Positions 20,909-32,677 of a stretch of DNA of 47,752 nucleotides are shown here, one piece after another (position 1 is the first letter of the stretch; every line of letters begins with the position of its first letter). Source of the stretch: an uncultured Pelagibacteraceae bacterium (lineage in GTDB: Bacteria; Pseudomonadota; Alphaproteobacteria; Pelagibacterales; Pelagibacteraceae). The position numbers and the translations under genes are program-made. Below the pieces are notes generated by a model. The model did no database searches, was not told the origin of the DNA, and saw only the letters and a list, made by a program, of their open reading frames with translations. The stretch spans positions 1 to 47,752 of the forward strand of contig CACEAQ010000003.1 in assembly GCA_902557605.1 (NCBI GenBank). Reading direction: 5' to 3'.

Positions 20909-22227
20909 TTTATAATTGTAATTTTATTACTTTTATTAATATAAATCATAGACCCATCAACAAATATTGGTGATGAATATATTTTGTTTTTAAATTTATA
21001 AATTTCCTCTATTTCACCGCTAAGTCTCAATTTAATTACATAAGAATTATTCAAAAAAATTAAAATTTTATTATTTACTAATGACATATGTTTGATATTA
21101 ATCTTTCTTTTTTTTGAGTCTAAAAATTTTGCTAGTTGATTTTCTAAATTATAAGAATAGATAATTTTCCCATTACTTAAATCCATAGAAATTAAAAAAT
21201 TTTTGTGTGTTACAGAAAAAAGAAAGTTGTCAAAAATAAAAGGTTTTAAAGATTGAGAAAAGTTTTTCTTGTACAAAACTGCACCTGAATTAATATCTAT
21301 TACATAAGTAAAATTATTAGATGACGCAACAACGTATTTTTCGTTAGAAATAAGAGCTTGTCCTTTAAACAAATTACTTGGATTAATATCAAGTGATTGA
21401 TTCAAGTTTATAAACCAGTTAGGTCTCATTGTTGTATGATCAATGCCATATAAAGATCCATAGGTATTAAGAAAAAAAGAATATTCATTATTAATAGATA
21501 AATTATTAATAAAAAAATTTTTGATAATTGTCTCCTCAGTTGGAACAATTTTGATTATATCTCCATTTTTAATGTCAAGGAAATATAGGATATTATTTTG
21601 GTTAGCTGCAATTAATTTTCCGTCAAAGATTTTGAGGTTTGACCTAAATGGAATTTTAAAATTTTTAGCCCAGACAAGTCTATTTGTTACATAATTATAA
21701 GCATATAGATAGCCAAGGTTATCTGAAGTATAAATTATATTTTTTTTTGTCGATAAATTTAACCTCTTTTTAATTTCTTTATATTTCTTTTTGTAAAAAT
21801 TAAATTTACTAATAATTCTTTTTTTTTCGGTTGAAAAAACGATTATATTGCCTTTTTCATCGCTCATTATTATATCATTTTTCACCATCAATATTTTTGG
21901 ATCTATTTTGTAATTTGATATTTTTTTTGTTCTAAGTAGAGTGTTTTTGGTCTCATTGTAAAAAAAGTTTTCAATATTATTTGATTGTGAATAAAAAATA
22001 TCGGACCACTCTTTGTTTTTTATTGTTTTATAATCTTTAAATTTGAAATTTTTATCTATATCTATTACTTTATCAAAAGAATTGTCAGACTCAGATAAAA
22101 TCTTGTAATCATTAAATGTATTATTATTTTCTTTAGTTGTATTTTCATTTGTCCAAATACCTGATTTATTGTCAAAAGAACAGTTTTGAAGAAATAATAA
22201 AAGAAAAATTATTGGTAAAACTTTCAT
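20905..22227 (-). CDS. BamB-like outer-membrane assembly lipoprotein (PQQ-like beta-propeller)
   Basis: Lipoprotein signal MKVLPIIFLLLFLQNC; repeated blades (YLYAYNYVTNRLVWAKNF, YVIDINSGAVLYKKNF). Confidence 0.75.
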   Translation of the reverse strand: MKVLPIIFLLLFLQNCSFDNKSGIWTNENTTKENNNTFNDYKILSESDNSFDKVIDIDKNFKFKDYKTIKNKEWSDIFYSQSNNIENFFYNETKNTLLRTKKISNYKIDPKILMVKNDIIMSDEKGNIIVFSTEKKRIISKFNFYKKKYKEIKKRLNLSTKKNIIYTSDNLGYLYAYNYVTNRLVWAKNFKIPFRSNLKIFDGKLIAANQNNILYFLDIKNGDIIKIVPTEETIIKNFFINNLSINNEYSFFLNTYGSLYGIDHTTMRPNWFINLNQSLDINPSNLFKGQALISNEKYVVASSNNFTYVIDINSGAVLYKKNFSQSLKPFIFDNFLFSVTHKNFLISMDLSNGKIIYSYNLENQLAKFLDSKKRKINIKHMSLVNNKILIFLNNSYVIKLRLSGEIEEIYKFKNKIYSSPIFVDGSMIYINKSNKITIIN

Positions 22228-22237
22228 CTTAAGAGAA

Positions 22238-22747
22238 TTATTTTTTTAAAATTTCTTCAGCTAAAGATTTAAATGTGGAGTCGTTGCTTATTAAGTTATT
22301 CAAAATATTGTTTCCTTCTTTTTTCTTTGAGTTGTCAATCAAATAAAGAGCTTTTTTCAAAAGTATCAAATCTTTTTTTTCTTTAGAATGGCCTAAGTTT
22401 TCTACTATTTCAAAATAATTCATTATTTTTTCAAAATCTTGTTCTAAGTCTTTTTCCAAAATTGTATTTAAAGATAACAGAGAATAAAATTGGTTTTTAC
22501 TCATTATTATATTTTCGTAAATTTCTCTTGATTTTTCTAATTCCTGTGATGAGAGATGTAAGCTTGCAGTTATATACTGTTCGGAAATTTTAACATTTTT
22601 TTTATTGTTAAAAACTTGAGTGGAAACAGTAGTTAATAATACTAATATTATTAAACCTGTAAATATAGAGACTTTAGTTTTATTTTCTTTGAAAAAAAAT
22701 ACTAATTTATTACTTCTTTCAATTTTTTTATTTAATTCTTGATCCAT
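22238..22747 (-). CDS. YfgM-like membrane-anchored TPR protein
   Basis: Single N-terminal TM (VSIFTGLIILVLLTTVS), helical repeats, immediately upstream of the BamB-like gene. Confidence 0.55.
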   Translation of the reverse strand: MDQELNKKIERSNKLVFFFKENKTKVSIFTGLIILVLLTTVSTQVFNNKKNVKISEQYITASLHLSSQELEKSREIYENIIMSKNQFYSLLSLNTILEKDLEQDFEKIMNYFEIVENLGHSKEKKDLILLKKALYLIDNSKKKEGNNILNNLISNDSTFKSLAEEILKK

Positions 22748-23519
22748 TTAAAAAGTTTTTTTTGCCAGGAAACTTACTTATTTTTACATCTCTTGTATAT
22801 TTTTTTACAGCTTTTTCTATCAATCTATTTAGATGGACATATTTTTTAACAAATTTTGGGTAAAAACCGCTTAGTCCTAACATATCGTCGGTTACTAAAA
22901 TTTGCCCATCACAATAAATTGAAGAGCCTATTCCTATAGTAGGTATATTTATTTTTTTAGTAATCAATTCTGCAGCCTTAGGGGCAATACACTCTAGAAC
23001 TATTGAAAAAGCTCCAGCCTTTTCAATTAACTTAGCTTCTTTTAAAAGATGTAGAGCTTTTGTTTTTGTATCTCCTTCAATTTTAAATTTTTTTTTGAAT
23101 TGAGGCGTGTAACCTATATGTCCCATAACCGATATTTTGTCATCTACAAGTTCTTTAATTATAGCGTAGTTTTTACTATTACTCTCCAACTTAACCGCAT
23201 CACATTTTGTTAATTTTAAAATTAGTCTTGCATTTTTTTTAGCTAGTCGTTTATTTGCATAAGTTCCCTTGGGCATATCCACAACTAATAGAGGTTTTTT
23301 TAATCCTTTCTTAACACTTAATGTGTGTTGGATAATATTGTCTAAGCTAATCTTATGAGTGTCTTTATGACCGTATAAAACATTTGCCAGAGAGTCACCT
23401 ACCAAAACTATATCACAGTACTTGTCTAAAATTTTTGCAATATTTTTTGAGTAAGCTGTCAAACTTACTATTTTTGACTTATTTTTTTTACTGATGATTT
23501 TTTTTATTTTTTTATTCAT
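22728..23519 (-). CDS. panB: 3-methyl-2-oxobutanoate hydroxymethyltransferase
   Basis: VSLTAYS, VGDSLANVLYGH, DMPKGTY, VKLE, VMGHIGYTPQ, IGIGSSIYCDGQILVTDDMLG. Confidence 0.96.
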   Translation of the reverse strand: MNKKIKKIISKKNKSKIVSLTAYSKNIAKILDKYCDIVLVGDSLANVLYGHKDTHKISLDNIIQHTLSVKKGLKKPLLVVDMPKGTYANKRLAKKNARLILKLTKCDAVKLESNSKNYAIIKELVDDKISVMGHIGYTPQFKKKFKIEGDTKTKALHLLKEAKLIEKAGAFSIVLECIAPKAAELITKKINIPTIGIGSSIYCDGQILVTDDMLGLSGFYPKFVKKYVHLNRLIEKAVKKYTRDVKISKFPGKKNFLNGSRIK

Positions 23520-23528
23520 TCAATAATT

Positions 23529-25091
23529 TTATTCTAATTCAATCGTACTTGGTGGTTTGGAACTTATATCATAAACAACTCTGTTTATACCTTTCACGTT
23601 ATTAATTATTTTATTAGAAATTTGATCTAAAAAAGCTTTAGGTAAATTATAATAATCAGCTGTCATCCCATCTTCAGATGTTACAGCTCTTAAAAGGCAA
23701 GTGTATTCATAAGTTCTGGAGTCGCCCATGACGCCTACCGTTTTAATTGGCAATAAAGCAGCATAAGCTTGCCAAATTTTATCGTATAAATTATTTTTAT
23801 TTAATTCATTTATGAAAATATTATCAGCTTCTTGTAATATTTTAATTTTTTCTGGTGTAATTTTTCCAAGAATTCTTATTCCTAATCCAGGACCTGGAAA
23901 AGGATGTTTATAACAAATACTTTTTAAAAGACCTAGTGAGTTACCTAGCAACCTTACCTCATCTTTAAAAAATTCTTTCAAGGGTTCAATTAATTTTAAA
24001 TTCATTTTTTTTGGTAGACCTCCGACATTATGATGTGATTTGATCTTTGATGACTTGCTTCCTGTAGCAGATTTACTTTCAATAATATCTGGATAAAGGG
24101 TGCCCTGAGCGAGAAATTTTATATTTTTAATTTTTTTTTGCTCTTTTTCAAAAATCTTAATAAATAGATTTCCTATTATTTTCCTTTTTTTTTCAGGGTC
24201 CGAAATATTTTTTAATTTTTTAAAAAAAATTTTTGAGGCATCAATTAGTTTTACATTTAATTTATATTTTTTTTTAAATATTTTATAGGTATATTTAAAT
24301 TCATTTTTTCTCATTAATCCCGTATTAACCATTATACAAATTAAATTTTTTCTAATTGCTTGATTTATTAAAAGAGCAACAACGCTGCTATCTACTCCAC
24401 CTGATAACGCACAAATTACTTTATCGTTTTTAACTGTACTTTTTATTTTTCTTATTATTCTATTTTTTTGAAAGGTAACATTCCAGTTTTTTTTTATTTT
24501 ACAAATCGAGAATAAAAAATTTTTAAATATTTGTTTTCCATTTTCAGTGTGAGTTACCTCTGGGTGGAATTGGACTCCATATATATGTTCTTTGCTATTT
24601 TCTATAATTGTCAATTTTGAATTTTTAGTATAAGCGATTGCTTTAAACTTTTTAGGCAACTTTATTACTGCATCCTCATGGCTCATCCATACACTTTTGT
24701 TTTTTTTTGAAAAAAATTTTTTTGTAAGAATTGATTTTTTTTTTTTATATATAAAAGCTCTTCCAAATTCTCTTCTTTTTTTTGATGATTTAATTGTACC
24801 TCCATATATTTTTGCAATTAACTGTAGTCCATAACATATTCCAAGTACCGGAATTTTTTCTCTAAAGATTTTTCTTGGAATACTTTGAAACTTCTGAGTG
24901 GTAACTGTTGAAGGTCCACCGGAAAGTATTATGCCCTTAATCCTTTTATAATCTTTAATTTTTTTGATTTGTTTTGGAGTAAAAATTTCAGAGTAAACCC
25001 CAAGCTCTCTTACTCTTCTTGCTATCAATTTAGTAACCTGTGAACCAAAATCTACTATTGCTATTATTTCATGATTATTTTGAAATTGCAT
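23529..25091 (-). CDS. guaA: GMP synthase (glutamine-hydrolysing)
   Basis: GATase triad region GICYGLQ, ATP-PPase SGGVDSSV, C-terminal PSTIELE. Confidence 0.97.
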   Translation of the reverse strand: MQFQNNHEIIAIVDFGSQVTKLIARRVRELGVYSEIFTPKQIKKIKDYKRIKGIILSGGPSTVTTQKFQSIPRKIFREKIPVLGICYGLQLIAKIYGGTIKSSKKRREFGRAFIYKKKKSILTKKFFSKKNKSVWMSHEDAVIKLPKKFKAIAYTKNSKLTIIENSKEHIYGVQFHPEVTHTENGKQIFKNFLFSICKIKKNWNVTFQKNRIIRKIKSTVKNDKVICALSGGVDSSVVALLINQAIRKNLICIMVNTGLMRKNEFKYTYKIFKKKYKLNVKLIDASKIFFKKLKNISDPEKKRKIIGNLFIKIFEKEQKKIKNIKFLAQGTLYPDIIESKSATGSKSSKIKSHHNVGGLPKKMNLKLIEPLKEFFKDEVRLLGNSLGLLKSICYKHPFPGPGLGIRILGKITPEKIKILQEADNIFINELNKNNLYDKIWQAYAALLPIKTVGVMGDSRTYEYTCLLRAVTSEDGMTADYYNLPKAFLDQISNKIINNVKGINRVVYDISSKPPSTIELE

Positions 25092-25517
25092 TTATTTTTT
25101 TGATAAATTTTCAATTTCGTTTTTTAATTTTTGACTTTGATCACAAAATTTATCACATATCTTCATCAACATATCATTTAATTTTTTACTTTTCTTGTAA
25201 TCTGATGCTTCCAGCTTCAGTTTCGCTAAATTGTATATTGCTTCCTCATTTTTAGGGTTTAATAGGATGACTGTATTCAAATTTTGTTCCTCTAATTTTT
25301 TTTTGTCTAAATTTTTAAATATTTTTGACAAATATAAATATGACATCTCATTCTTAGGATTAAAGACTATATCTTGTTCAAATTTAAATTTTGCTTCAAC
25401 AAATTTATTTTTATTATATAAACTTAATCCATCATTAAAGAACTTTGTGTTTGCAAAAGATATATTTGGTAGAAATAGTAAAATGAAAATAATTAATTTG
25501 AAGATTTTTGATATCAT
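25092..25517 (-). CDS. small exported TPR protein
   Basis: Signal peptide (LIIFILLFLPNISFA), TPR-like repeats (NKFVEAKFKFEQDIVFNPKNEMSYLYLSKIFKNL). Confidence 0.6.
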   Translation of the reverse strand: MISKIFKLIIFILLFLPNISFANTKFFNDGLSLYNKNKFVEAKFKFEQDIVFNPKNEMSYLYLSKIFKNLDKKKLEEQNLNTVILLNPKNEEAIYNLAKLKLEASDYKKSKKLNDMLMKICDKFCDQSQKLKNEIENLSKK

Positions 25518-26593
25518 AATTTATAATTAATTGTTTTTTGTGTCATTTCAACACTGTGCACCATGCTTTCGTAAAATCCAGCTTTTGTAATTTTGATAAA
25601 TTTAGAATTTTTTGTTATTTGACTAAGACTTTTTGCCCCAATGTAACCCATCGATGATCGTAAGCCACCTTTTAGTTGAAAAATAATTTTTGATACATTG
25701 CCCTTATATTCTACTCTACCTTCAACACCTTCAGGTACAAATTTAGATTTATTTTTAAAATTTTTTTGAAAATATCTGTTAGCAGAACCTGCTGACATAG
25801 CACCTATTGAGCCCATGCCTCTATATCTCTTATAAGTTTTACCTTTTATCTTAAATTTTTGCCCCGGACTTTCATCAGTACCAGCAAATATAGATCCCAT
25901 CATAATTGCGTCGGCTCCTGCAGCTATCGCTTTAACAATATCACCCGAAAATTTTATACCACCATCAGAAATAATTTTTATATTTGTTTTTTTGAGAGCT
26001 TTCTTTACATCCATTATTGCTGATATTTGAGGAACTCCGATACCGGCAACCATTCTAGTAGTGCAAATAGAGCCTGGTCCTATTCCTACTTTAATTATAT
26101 CTGCACCAGAATTGTATAATTTTTTTGCTGCGTCTTCTGTAGCTATATTTCCAACACATAAAGGAGTTTTTTTATTAATTTTTTTTAGTTTCGAAAGAGT
26201 GTTAAGAACTTTTTTACTATGACCATGTGCTGTATCTACAACGATTAAATCACAACCATTATCAATCAGTGATTTAACTCTTTCGATATCATCATTACTG
26301 GTTCCAACTGCGGCTCCAACTAACAATTTTTTTCTTTTTACTTTGACAACTTCTTTTGTTTGTTTTTTTATATTTAGGTTTCTGTGAATTATACCAAGAC
26401 CTCCCTCCTTAGCAATTGCAATTGCCATACTTGACTCTGTAACAGTATCCATTGCAGATGATAAAAATGGCACTCTCAACTTTATTGTCTTTGTTAACTG
26501 TAACGAAATATCTGTATCAGAGGGCAAAACTTCGGAGTATTGAGGAACTAATAAAATATCATCAAAAGTTAAGGATTCTCTAATTGTACCCAT
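25514..26593 (-). CDS. guaB: IMP dehydrogenase lacking the CBS (Bateman) domain
   Basis: [54 protein letters not shown]; 359 aa with no CBS insertion. Confidence 0.92.
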   Translation of the reverse strand: MGTIRESLTFDDILLVPQYSEVLPSDTDISLQLTKTIKLRVPFLSSAMDTVTESSMAIAIAKEGGLGIIHRNLNIKKQTKEVVKVKRKKLLVGAAVGTSNDDIERVKSLIDNGCDLIVVDTAHGHSKKVLNTLSKLKKINKKTPLCVGNIATEDAAKKLYNSGADIIKVGIGPGSICTTRMVAGIGVPQISAIMDVKKALKKTNIKIISDGGIKFSGDIVKAIAAGADAIMMGSIFAGTDESPGQKFKIKGKTYKRYRGMGSIGAMSAGSANRYFQKNFKNKSKFVPEGVEGRVEYKGNVSKIIFQLKGGLRSSMGYIGAKSLSQITKNSKFIKITKAGFYESMVHSVEMTQKTINYKL

Positions 26594-26619
26594 ATATACT
26601 TATAAACAATTTTTAAAAA

Positions 26620-27246
26620 TTATAAAGTCTTTAAAATCTTACAATGTAAATAAGTTTCTTTAGACTCATTTCTGCTAGACTTAGGTTTAAAAAAATTCAC
26701 GTTTTTAAATAAAGATTTGGCCAAATTCTTCACTTCGATAAAGTCTTCTCCCATAAAAATCTTTGATACAATTATACCATCAGGCTTAAGTGACTTAGTG
26801 GAAAAATTAAGGACTTCTGAGCATAATTGATTAGTCCTTATTGAGTCTAAGGATTTATTTCCGGTGGTATCTGCAGCCATATCTGAAATAATTACATCAA
26901 TTTTTCCTTTGAAAAAATTATTAATTTTATCTTTTGATTTATCTTCAAAAATATCACATTTTATAAATTCAACATTATCAATTGGCTTCATAGGCTTTGT
27001 ATCTATTGATAAAATTTTTCCACTAGTTATTAAATTGCTAGCTACCTGAGACCAACCGCCTGGATATGAACCTAAATCTAGAAGACTTGTATTTTTTTTT
27101 AAAAATTTAAATTTGTTGTTTAATTCTAATAATTTAAAAGAAGCTCTAGACCTGTATCCCAAAGTTTTTGATTTTTTAAAAAATTGATCTCTATGTTGTT
27201 TAATTCTCCAATTATTGCTTTTTTTTACTCTTCTAGATTTCTTCAT
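26620..27246 (-). CDS. rlmE: 23S rRNA (uridine2552-2'-O)-methyltransferase
   Basis: RSRASFKLLELN, LDLGSYPGGWSQVA, SDMAADTTG (RrmJ/FtsJ family). Confidence 0.94.
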   Translation of the reverse strand: MKKSRRVKKSNNWRIKQHRDQFFKKSKTLGYRSRASFKLLELNNKFKFLKKNTSLLDLGSYPGGWSQVASNLITSGKILSIDTKPMKPIDNVEFIKCDIFEDKSKDKINNFFKGKIDVIISDMAADTTGNKSLDSIRTNQLCSEVLNFSTKSLKPDGIIVSKIFMGEDFIEVKNLAKSLFKNVNFFKPKSSRNESKETYLHCKILKTL

Positions 27247-28037
27247 TACAAAATATCTTCATGATCATCATCAGATATTTTTGTTAAATATTTTTTTTGT
27301 TGTTTTAAAAAAATAAAAATACTTATTGGAATTGAAATTAAATAAATTAAACCAAAAATTAAAAGAGTTTCGAAGGTATAAAATAATAAAGAAATAAATA
27401 TAATTCCAGCAGCAAGTAATAAAAAAACAGTTGTTTTAGAGGAAATAGAAATTTTTTTTAGTGAGAGAGTCGGGATTTTACTCACAAGTAATAAAGCAAT
27501 TAAGATTGTAAGAAACGGTGTTAGGTTTTTTAAATCAAACTTATAGTTTAAATCTGATAACTCATAAATCAAAGGCATTAATATAAGAAGACCTCCTGCG
27601 GGTGAAGGTATTCCTTCAAAAAAATTATTTTTCCAGTCTTGGTGACTTTCAACTTTTGTTAAATTAAATCTTGCTAATCTTAAGACGCAACAAACTGAAT
27701 AAGTTAAAGCTATAGCCCATCCTAGTTTACCGTAATTAACGAGCTCCCAAAAATATAAAATTAAAACTGGTGCAATTCCAAAACTTACAAAATCTGTCAA
27801 GGAGTCAAGCTCTTTTCCAAATTCAGAAGTTCCTTTAATTAATCTAGCTACTCTTCCATCTAAAGCATCTAGTATTGCTGAAAGAAGTATTAATGTTACT
27901 GCCAAACTAAAATTTCCATCGATAGCGAATTTTATGGAACTAATTCCAAGACAAACTCCACCTAGAGTAAGTATATTCGGTAAAAGATATCTTGTTTTTT
28001 TTGAAGAAACTATTTTGAACTTTTTATCTGGTTCCAT
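27246..28037 (-). CDS. pssA: CDP-diacylglycerol-serine O-phosphatidyltransferase
   Basis: CDP-alcohol phosphotransferase motif LDGRVARLIKGTSEFGKELDSLTD. Confidence 0.93.
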   Translation of the reverse strand: MEPDKKFKIVSSKKTRYLLPNILTLGGVCLGISSIKFAIDGNFSLAVTLILLSAILDALDGRVARLIKGTSEFGKELDSLTDFVSFGIAPVLILYFWELVNYGKLGWAIALTYSVCCVLRLARFNLTKVESHQDWKNNFFEGIPSPAGGLLILMPLIYELSDLNYKFDLKNLTPFLTILIALLLVSKIPTLSLKKISISSKTTVFLLLAAGIIFISLLFYTFETLLIFGLIYLISIPISIFIFLKQQKKYLTKISDDDHEDIL

Positions 28038-28687
28038 TATTCTGAAGCAATTAGACTTTCGCCCGCAACTACATTTTGTCCTAGTTTAGCTAAAACTTTT
28101 TTATTTTTAAAGTATATATCTACCCTACTGCCAAATCTTATCATTCCAATTCTATCACCTTGCTTTAAGTCTTGTCCTTGCTCAACCTCACAAACAATTC
28201 TTCTAGCCACTAATCCAGCAATTTGAACAATTATAATTTCCTCCCCATTCTTATTAGTATTAATCTTAAAATAATTTCTTTCATTTTCTTCACTAGCTTT
28301 GTCTAAAGAGGCATTAAGAAACTTACCAGGTTTATAATAAATTTCTTCAACTTTCCCGCTAATTGGAATTCTATTTACATGACAATTAAATACGTTCATA
28401 AATATACTTACTTTTGTGAACGTTGTATTTTCAAGTCTTAATTCCTCAGGCCCAGATTTCTCAGATATATCTGTTATTAAACCATCGGCTGGACTTACTA
28501 AAAAAGTATCATCATTAATTGAGATGCGCTCAGGATCACGAAAAAAATAGTAAACCCAAAAAGTAATTAATATAAAGATTAAACCTAAAAATTTTGAGAA
28601 AAATAAAATCAAAAAAGTAGCTAATATTGAAATAGCTAAGAATTTATAGCCTTCTTTGTGGATCTTTGGAAAAATTGTATTAATCAT
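28037..28687 (-). CDS. psd: phosphatidylserine decarboxylase
   Basis: FFRDPER, SPADGLI, FMNVFNCHVNRIP, C-terminal RFGSRVDIYF. Confidence 0.94.
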   Translation of the reverse strand: MINTIFPKIHKEGYKFLAISILATFLILFFSKFLGLIFILITFWVYYFFRDPERISINDDTFLVSPADGLITDISEKSGPEELRLENTTFTKVSIFMNVFNCHVNRIPISGKVEEIYYKPGKFLNASLDKASEENERNYFKINTNKNGEEIIIVQIAGLVARRIVCEVEQGQDLKQGDRIGMIRFGSRVDIYFKNKKVLAKLGQNVVAGESLIASE

Positions 28688-28751
28688 AATTTTAAGTTTG
28701 CTAAATTTTTTCTAATATGTATAAAAATCACAGTTATTCAATCAATATTTT

Positions 28752-29966
28752 ATGGCAAAAATAAAAGTTAAAAATCCAGTAGTAGAACTTGATGGTGATG
28801 AAATGACCAGAATTATATGGTCATTCATAAAAGATAAGCTAATTAAGCCATATCTCGAGTTAGATCTTAAATACTATGATCTTGGTATGGAGAGTCGAGA
28901 TAAAACTAATGACCAAATCACGGTGGATGCGGCAAATGCAATCAAACAACACGGAGTTGGTGTAAAATGTGCGACTATTACACCCGACGAGGCCCGAGTA
29001 GAAGAGTTTAAACTAAAAAAAATGTGGAGATCGCCAAATGGTACTATTAGAAATATCTTAGGCGGAACGGTTTTTAGAGAGCCGATTATTTGCAAAAATG
29101 TTCCCAAACTAGTTCCCGGTTGGACGAAGCCAATAGTAATTGGAAGACATGCTTTCGGTGATCAGTACCGAGCCACTGATTTTCTTATACCAGGTGAAGG
29201 AAATTTGGAAGTCAAATGGACTTCAAAAGATGGAAAAGATAAGAAAGAATTTAAAGTTTTTGATTTTCCTGGGCCTGGAACTGCTCTTACAATGTACAAT
29301 TTAGATGATTCTATTAAAAATTTTGCAAGAGCATGCATGAATTACGGTCTTGGAAGGAAATGGCCAGTTTATTTATCTACTAAAAATACAATCCTTAAAG
29401 CTTACGATGGAAGATTTAAAGATCTTTTTCAAGATGTTTTTGAAAAAGAGTTTTATGATAAGTTTAAGAAAGCAAATATTACATACGAACACAGATTAAT
29501 TGATGACATGGTAGCATGCGCTATGAAATGGAATGGTGGATATGTTTGGGCGTGTAAGAATTACGATGGTGATGTACAATCTGATACTGTTGCTCAAGGA
29601 TTTGGATCTTTAGGTCTCATGACAAGTGTGTTGATGACACCAGATGGTAAAACAGTAGAGTCAGAAGCTGCTCATGGAACTGTTACTAGACATTATAGAA
29701 TGCACCAACAAGGTAAAGAAACTTCTACAAACCCAATAGCATCTATATTTGCGTGGACCAGGGGTTTAGCTCACAGAGGAAAACTTGATGAAAACGAGGA
29801 ACTAATTAAATTTTCTAATAATGTTGAAGAAGTATGTATTAAAACAGTTGAAAGTGGTTCAATGACAAAAGATTTGGCAATTTTAATAGATAAATCAAAT
29901 AAATATCTAACTACAAATCAATTCTTAGAGGCTATTGATGGAAATTTAAAGAAAAAACTTAACTAA
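28752..29966 (+). CDS. icd: isocitrate dehydrogenase (NADP-dependent, dimeric type)
   Basis: [45 protein letters not shown]. Confidence 0.97.
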   Translation: MAKIKVKNPVVELDGDEMTRIIWSFIKDKLIKPYLELDLKYYDLGMESRDKTNDQITVDAANAIKQHGVGVKCATITPDEARVEEFKLKKMWRSPNGTIRNILGGTVFREPIICKNVPKLVPGWTKPIVIGRHAFGDQYRATDFLIPGEGNLEVKWTSKDGKDKKEFKVFDFPGPGTALTMYNLDDSIKNFARACMNYGLGRKWPVYLSTKNTILKAYDGRFKDLFQDVFEKEFYDKFKKANITYEHRLIDDMVACAMKWNGGYVWACKNYDGDVQSDTVAQGFGSLGLMTSVLMTPDGKTVESEAAHGTVTRHYRMHQQGKETSTNPIASIFAWTRGLAHRGKLDENEELIKFSNNVEEVCIKTVESGSMTKDLAILIDKSNKYLTTNQFLEAIDGNLKKKLN

Positions 29967-32634
29967 TTTTTTTTGATATTTCTTTAAAAGCTTCCTCAAT
30001 TTTGTTTTGATCTACACCACCGGCTTGAGCAAAATCTTTTCTACCACCACCGCCTTTACCACCTAAAATAGTAGACGCGGCTTTTACTAAATGGACAGCA
30101 TTATATTTTGACGTTAAGTCTTGAGAAATTCCTACAGCTAAACCGACCTTATCTTCAAACGTCGAAATGCTAATTATTATTCCAGATTTAATATCTTTTT
30201 TTCCTTGATCAATTATACTTCTAAGTTCTTTTGGAGGAAAATCTTTTAAAATTTGTTCTCGAATTAATATATTCCCAATTTTTTTATCCTTAATAATATT
30301 TTTACTTTTATCTTTCTTGATACCTTCAATTTTTACTTTATTAAGCTGTTTATTCAAATTTTTTAAATTTTCTGACAAATCTAAATTTTCATTAAAATCA
30401 GGTTCAATTTTCAATTTTTGCAGCTCATTTTCAATTAATTTTATATCTTTTTTTAGATTAGATTCTTTCAGGGATTTATCTTCTTTTTGTGTTTTTTCGT
30501 ATTCTTCTAATTGCTTGTCCCTTAATGCCTCAACCCTTCTAACTCCTGATGCAATAGATGATTGACTTATTACTTTAAACTTACCAACTTCTCTGGTGTT
30601 TTTAACATGAGTTCCCCCACATAATTCTGTTGAGAAGAAACCATTATTTTCTTTTCCCATAAACACCACTCTTACTTCCTCGCCATACTTTTCACCAAAT
30701 AATGCAAGAGCACCCATGCCAACTGCCTCCTTTGGGGTCATTATTCTTGTTTGCACATCAGATGAACCATCTACTATTTCATTAACTATATTATTTATTT
30801 TGGTCATTTCCTCTTTTTCAATAGGTTTGTTATGACTAAAATCAAATCTTAACCTTTCAGGAGAGACTAATGATCCTTTTTGTGTCACATGCTTTCCTAA
30901 GGTTCTTCTTAATGACTCATGCAATAAATGAGTTGCTGAATGATAAGCTTTTGAATTATTTCTTTTTAAAACATTAATTTCTAAATTAACGCTTTGCCCA
31001 ATAGAAATTGAACCCTTTTCAACTTTTCCATAATGAACAAATAAATCTCCCATTTTTTTTTGTGTATCATTAATTTTAATTTTACAATTTGAGTTAAAAA
31101 TATAACCCTGATCGCCTACTTGGCCACCAGACTCTCCGTAAAATGGAGTTTGATTAGTTATGACTTCTATTTCATCTCCAGTACTAGCAGAGTCAACGAA
31201 TTTTCCTTTTTTTGAAATTTTTATTATTACACCTTCAGCTTTATCAAATTCATAACCTAAAAATTCAGTAGGGCTAATTTCCTCTCTTACTTTAAACCAC
31301 CTTTCCTCAACAGACTTATCTCCGGATCCTTTCCAATTGGCTCTCGCTAAATTTTTACTTTTTTCCATCTCCCTCTCGAATCCGTCACTATCTACTTTGA
31401 TGTTTTTACTTCTTAAGATGTCAGCGGTCAGATCTAAAGGGAAGCCATAGGTATCATATAATTTAAAGGCTTCTAAACCTGGAAAGGTTTTATTTTGGAC
31501 TTTATTTAAATTTTCATCGAGTATTTTCATGCCACGCACTAAAAGAGAGGAAAATTTCTCTTCCTCGTTTTTAAGAGTTTCAACTATCAACTCTCTACCA
31601 TTTATTAATTCTGGATAACTGTTCTGCATCTCGTTTAGCAAAACTTCAAAAAGTTTATAAAAAATTGGATTTTTGCTACCTAAAGAATGAGCGTGTCTCA
31701 TCCCTCTTCTCATAATTCTTCTTAAAACATATCCACGACCTTCATTAGAAGGTAATATTCCTTCAGCTATTAAAAAACTACTTGCTCTTAAGTGATCAGC
31801 GATTACTCTGTGGCTTGCTATTGTTTTGCTGTCGATTGAAGTCTTTGTTAAATCAGATGAAGCAGCCATTATTTTTTGAAAGTGATCAATTTTATAGTTA
31901 TCGTGAGTACCTTGTAAAACTGCTGTCATCCTTTCAAGTCCCATACCTGTATCCACTGAGGGTTTTGGCAGTTCAATTCTTTTTTCTTTTGATATTTGTT
32001 CGTACTGCATAAATACAAGGTTCCAAATTTCTATAAATCTGTCACCGTCTTCGTCAAGACTTCCAGGTGGACCACCTTTCAACTTTTCGCCATGATCATA
32101 AAAAATTTCAGAACAAGGACCACAGGGTCCTGTATCTCCCATTGACCAAAAATTATCAGATGTTGAAATTTTTATTATTTTGCTTTCATTTAATCCAGCA
32201 ATTTTTTTCCAAAGATTAAATGCATCATTATCTTCATAAAAAACGGTAACTAATAATTTTTCTTTAGGTAAATTAAAGTCTTTAGTTAAAAGACTCCAAG
32301 CATGATGAATGGCTTGTTCTTTAAAATAATCTCCGAAGGAGAAATTTCCCAACATTTCAAAAAAAGTGTGATGTCTAGGAGTGTAACCAACGTTTTCTAA
32401 ATCATTATGTTTTCCTCCTGCTCTTACACATTTTTGAGATGTTGTAGCTGTTTTATAATCTCTTTTTTCTAAACCTGTGAAAACATTTTTAAATTGAACC
32501 ATACCTGAGTTGGTAAACATCAAGGTAGGATCATTGTTTGGAACTAAATTGCTTGATTCTACGATCTTATGATTGTTTTTTTCAAAATAATCTAAGAATT
32601 TTTTTCTGACATCGGTAAGTAAAATTTGGCCCAT
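29959..32634 (-). CDS. alaS: alanyl-tRNA synthetase
   Basis: [33 protein letters not shown]-terminal [16 protein letters not shown]. Confidence 0.98.
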   Translation of the reverse strand: MGQILLTDVRKKFLDYFEKNNHKIVESSNLVPNNDPTLMFTNSGMVQFKNVFTGLEKRDYKTATTSQKCVRAGGKHNDLENVGYTPRHHTFFEMLGNFSFGDYFKEQAIHHAWSLLTKDFNLPKEKLLVTVFYEDNDAFNLWKKIAGLNESKIIKISTSDNFWSMGDTGPCGPCSEIFYDHGEKLKGGPPGSLDEDGDRFIEIWNLVFMQYEQISKEKRIELPKPSVDTGMGLERMTAVLQGTHDNYKIDHFQKIMAASSDLTKTSIDSKTIASHRVIADHLRASSFLIAEGILPSNEGRGYVLRRIMRRGMRHAHSLGSKNPIFYKLFEVLLNEMQNSYPELINGRELIVETLKNEEEKFSSLLVRGMKILDENLNKVQNKTFPGLEAFKLYDTYGFPLDLTADILRSKNIKVDSDGFEREMEKSKNLARANWKGSGDKSVEERWFKVREEISPTEFLGYEFDKAEGVIIKISKKGKFVDSASTGDEIEVITNQTPFYGESGGQVGDQGYIFNSNCKIKINDTQKKMGDLFVHYGKVEKGSISIGQSVNLEINVLKRNNSKAYHSATHLLHESLRRTLGKHVTQKGSLVSPERLRFDFSHNKPIEKEEMTKINNIVNEIVDGSSDVQTRIMTPKEAVGMGALALFGEKYGEEVRVVFMGKENNGFFSTELCGGTHVKNTREVGKFKVISQSSIASGVRRVEALRDKQLEEYEKTQKEDKSLKESNLKKDIKLIENELQKLKIEPDFNENLDLSENLKNLNKQLNKVKIEGIKKDKSKNIIKDKKIGNILIREQILKDFPPKELRSIIDQGKKDIKSGIIISISTFEDKVGLAVGISQDLTSKYNAVHLVKAASTILGGKGGGGRKDFAQAGGVDQNKIEEAFKEISKKIS

Positions 32635-32677
32635 ATTTAATTAAATACAGATATTTTAGAACTTGTCTATAAAGAGA

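Noticed and set aside
25231-25530. 99-aa ORF antisense to the TPR gene
   Set aside because: Shadow ORF; no start context or homology cue.
30317-30565. Ser/Phe-rich ORF antisense to alaS
   Set aside because: Antisense of the Lys/Glu-rich coiled-coil region of AlaS.
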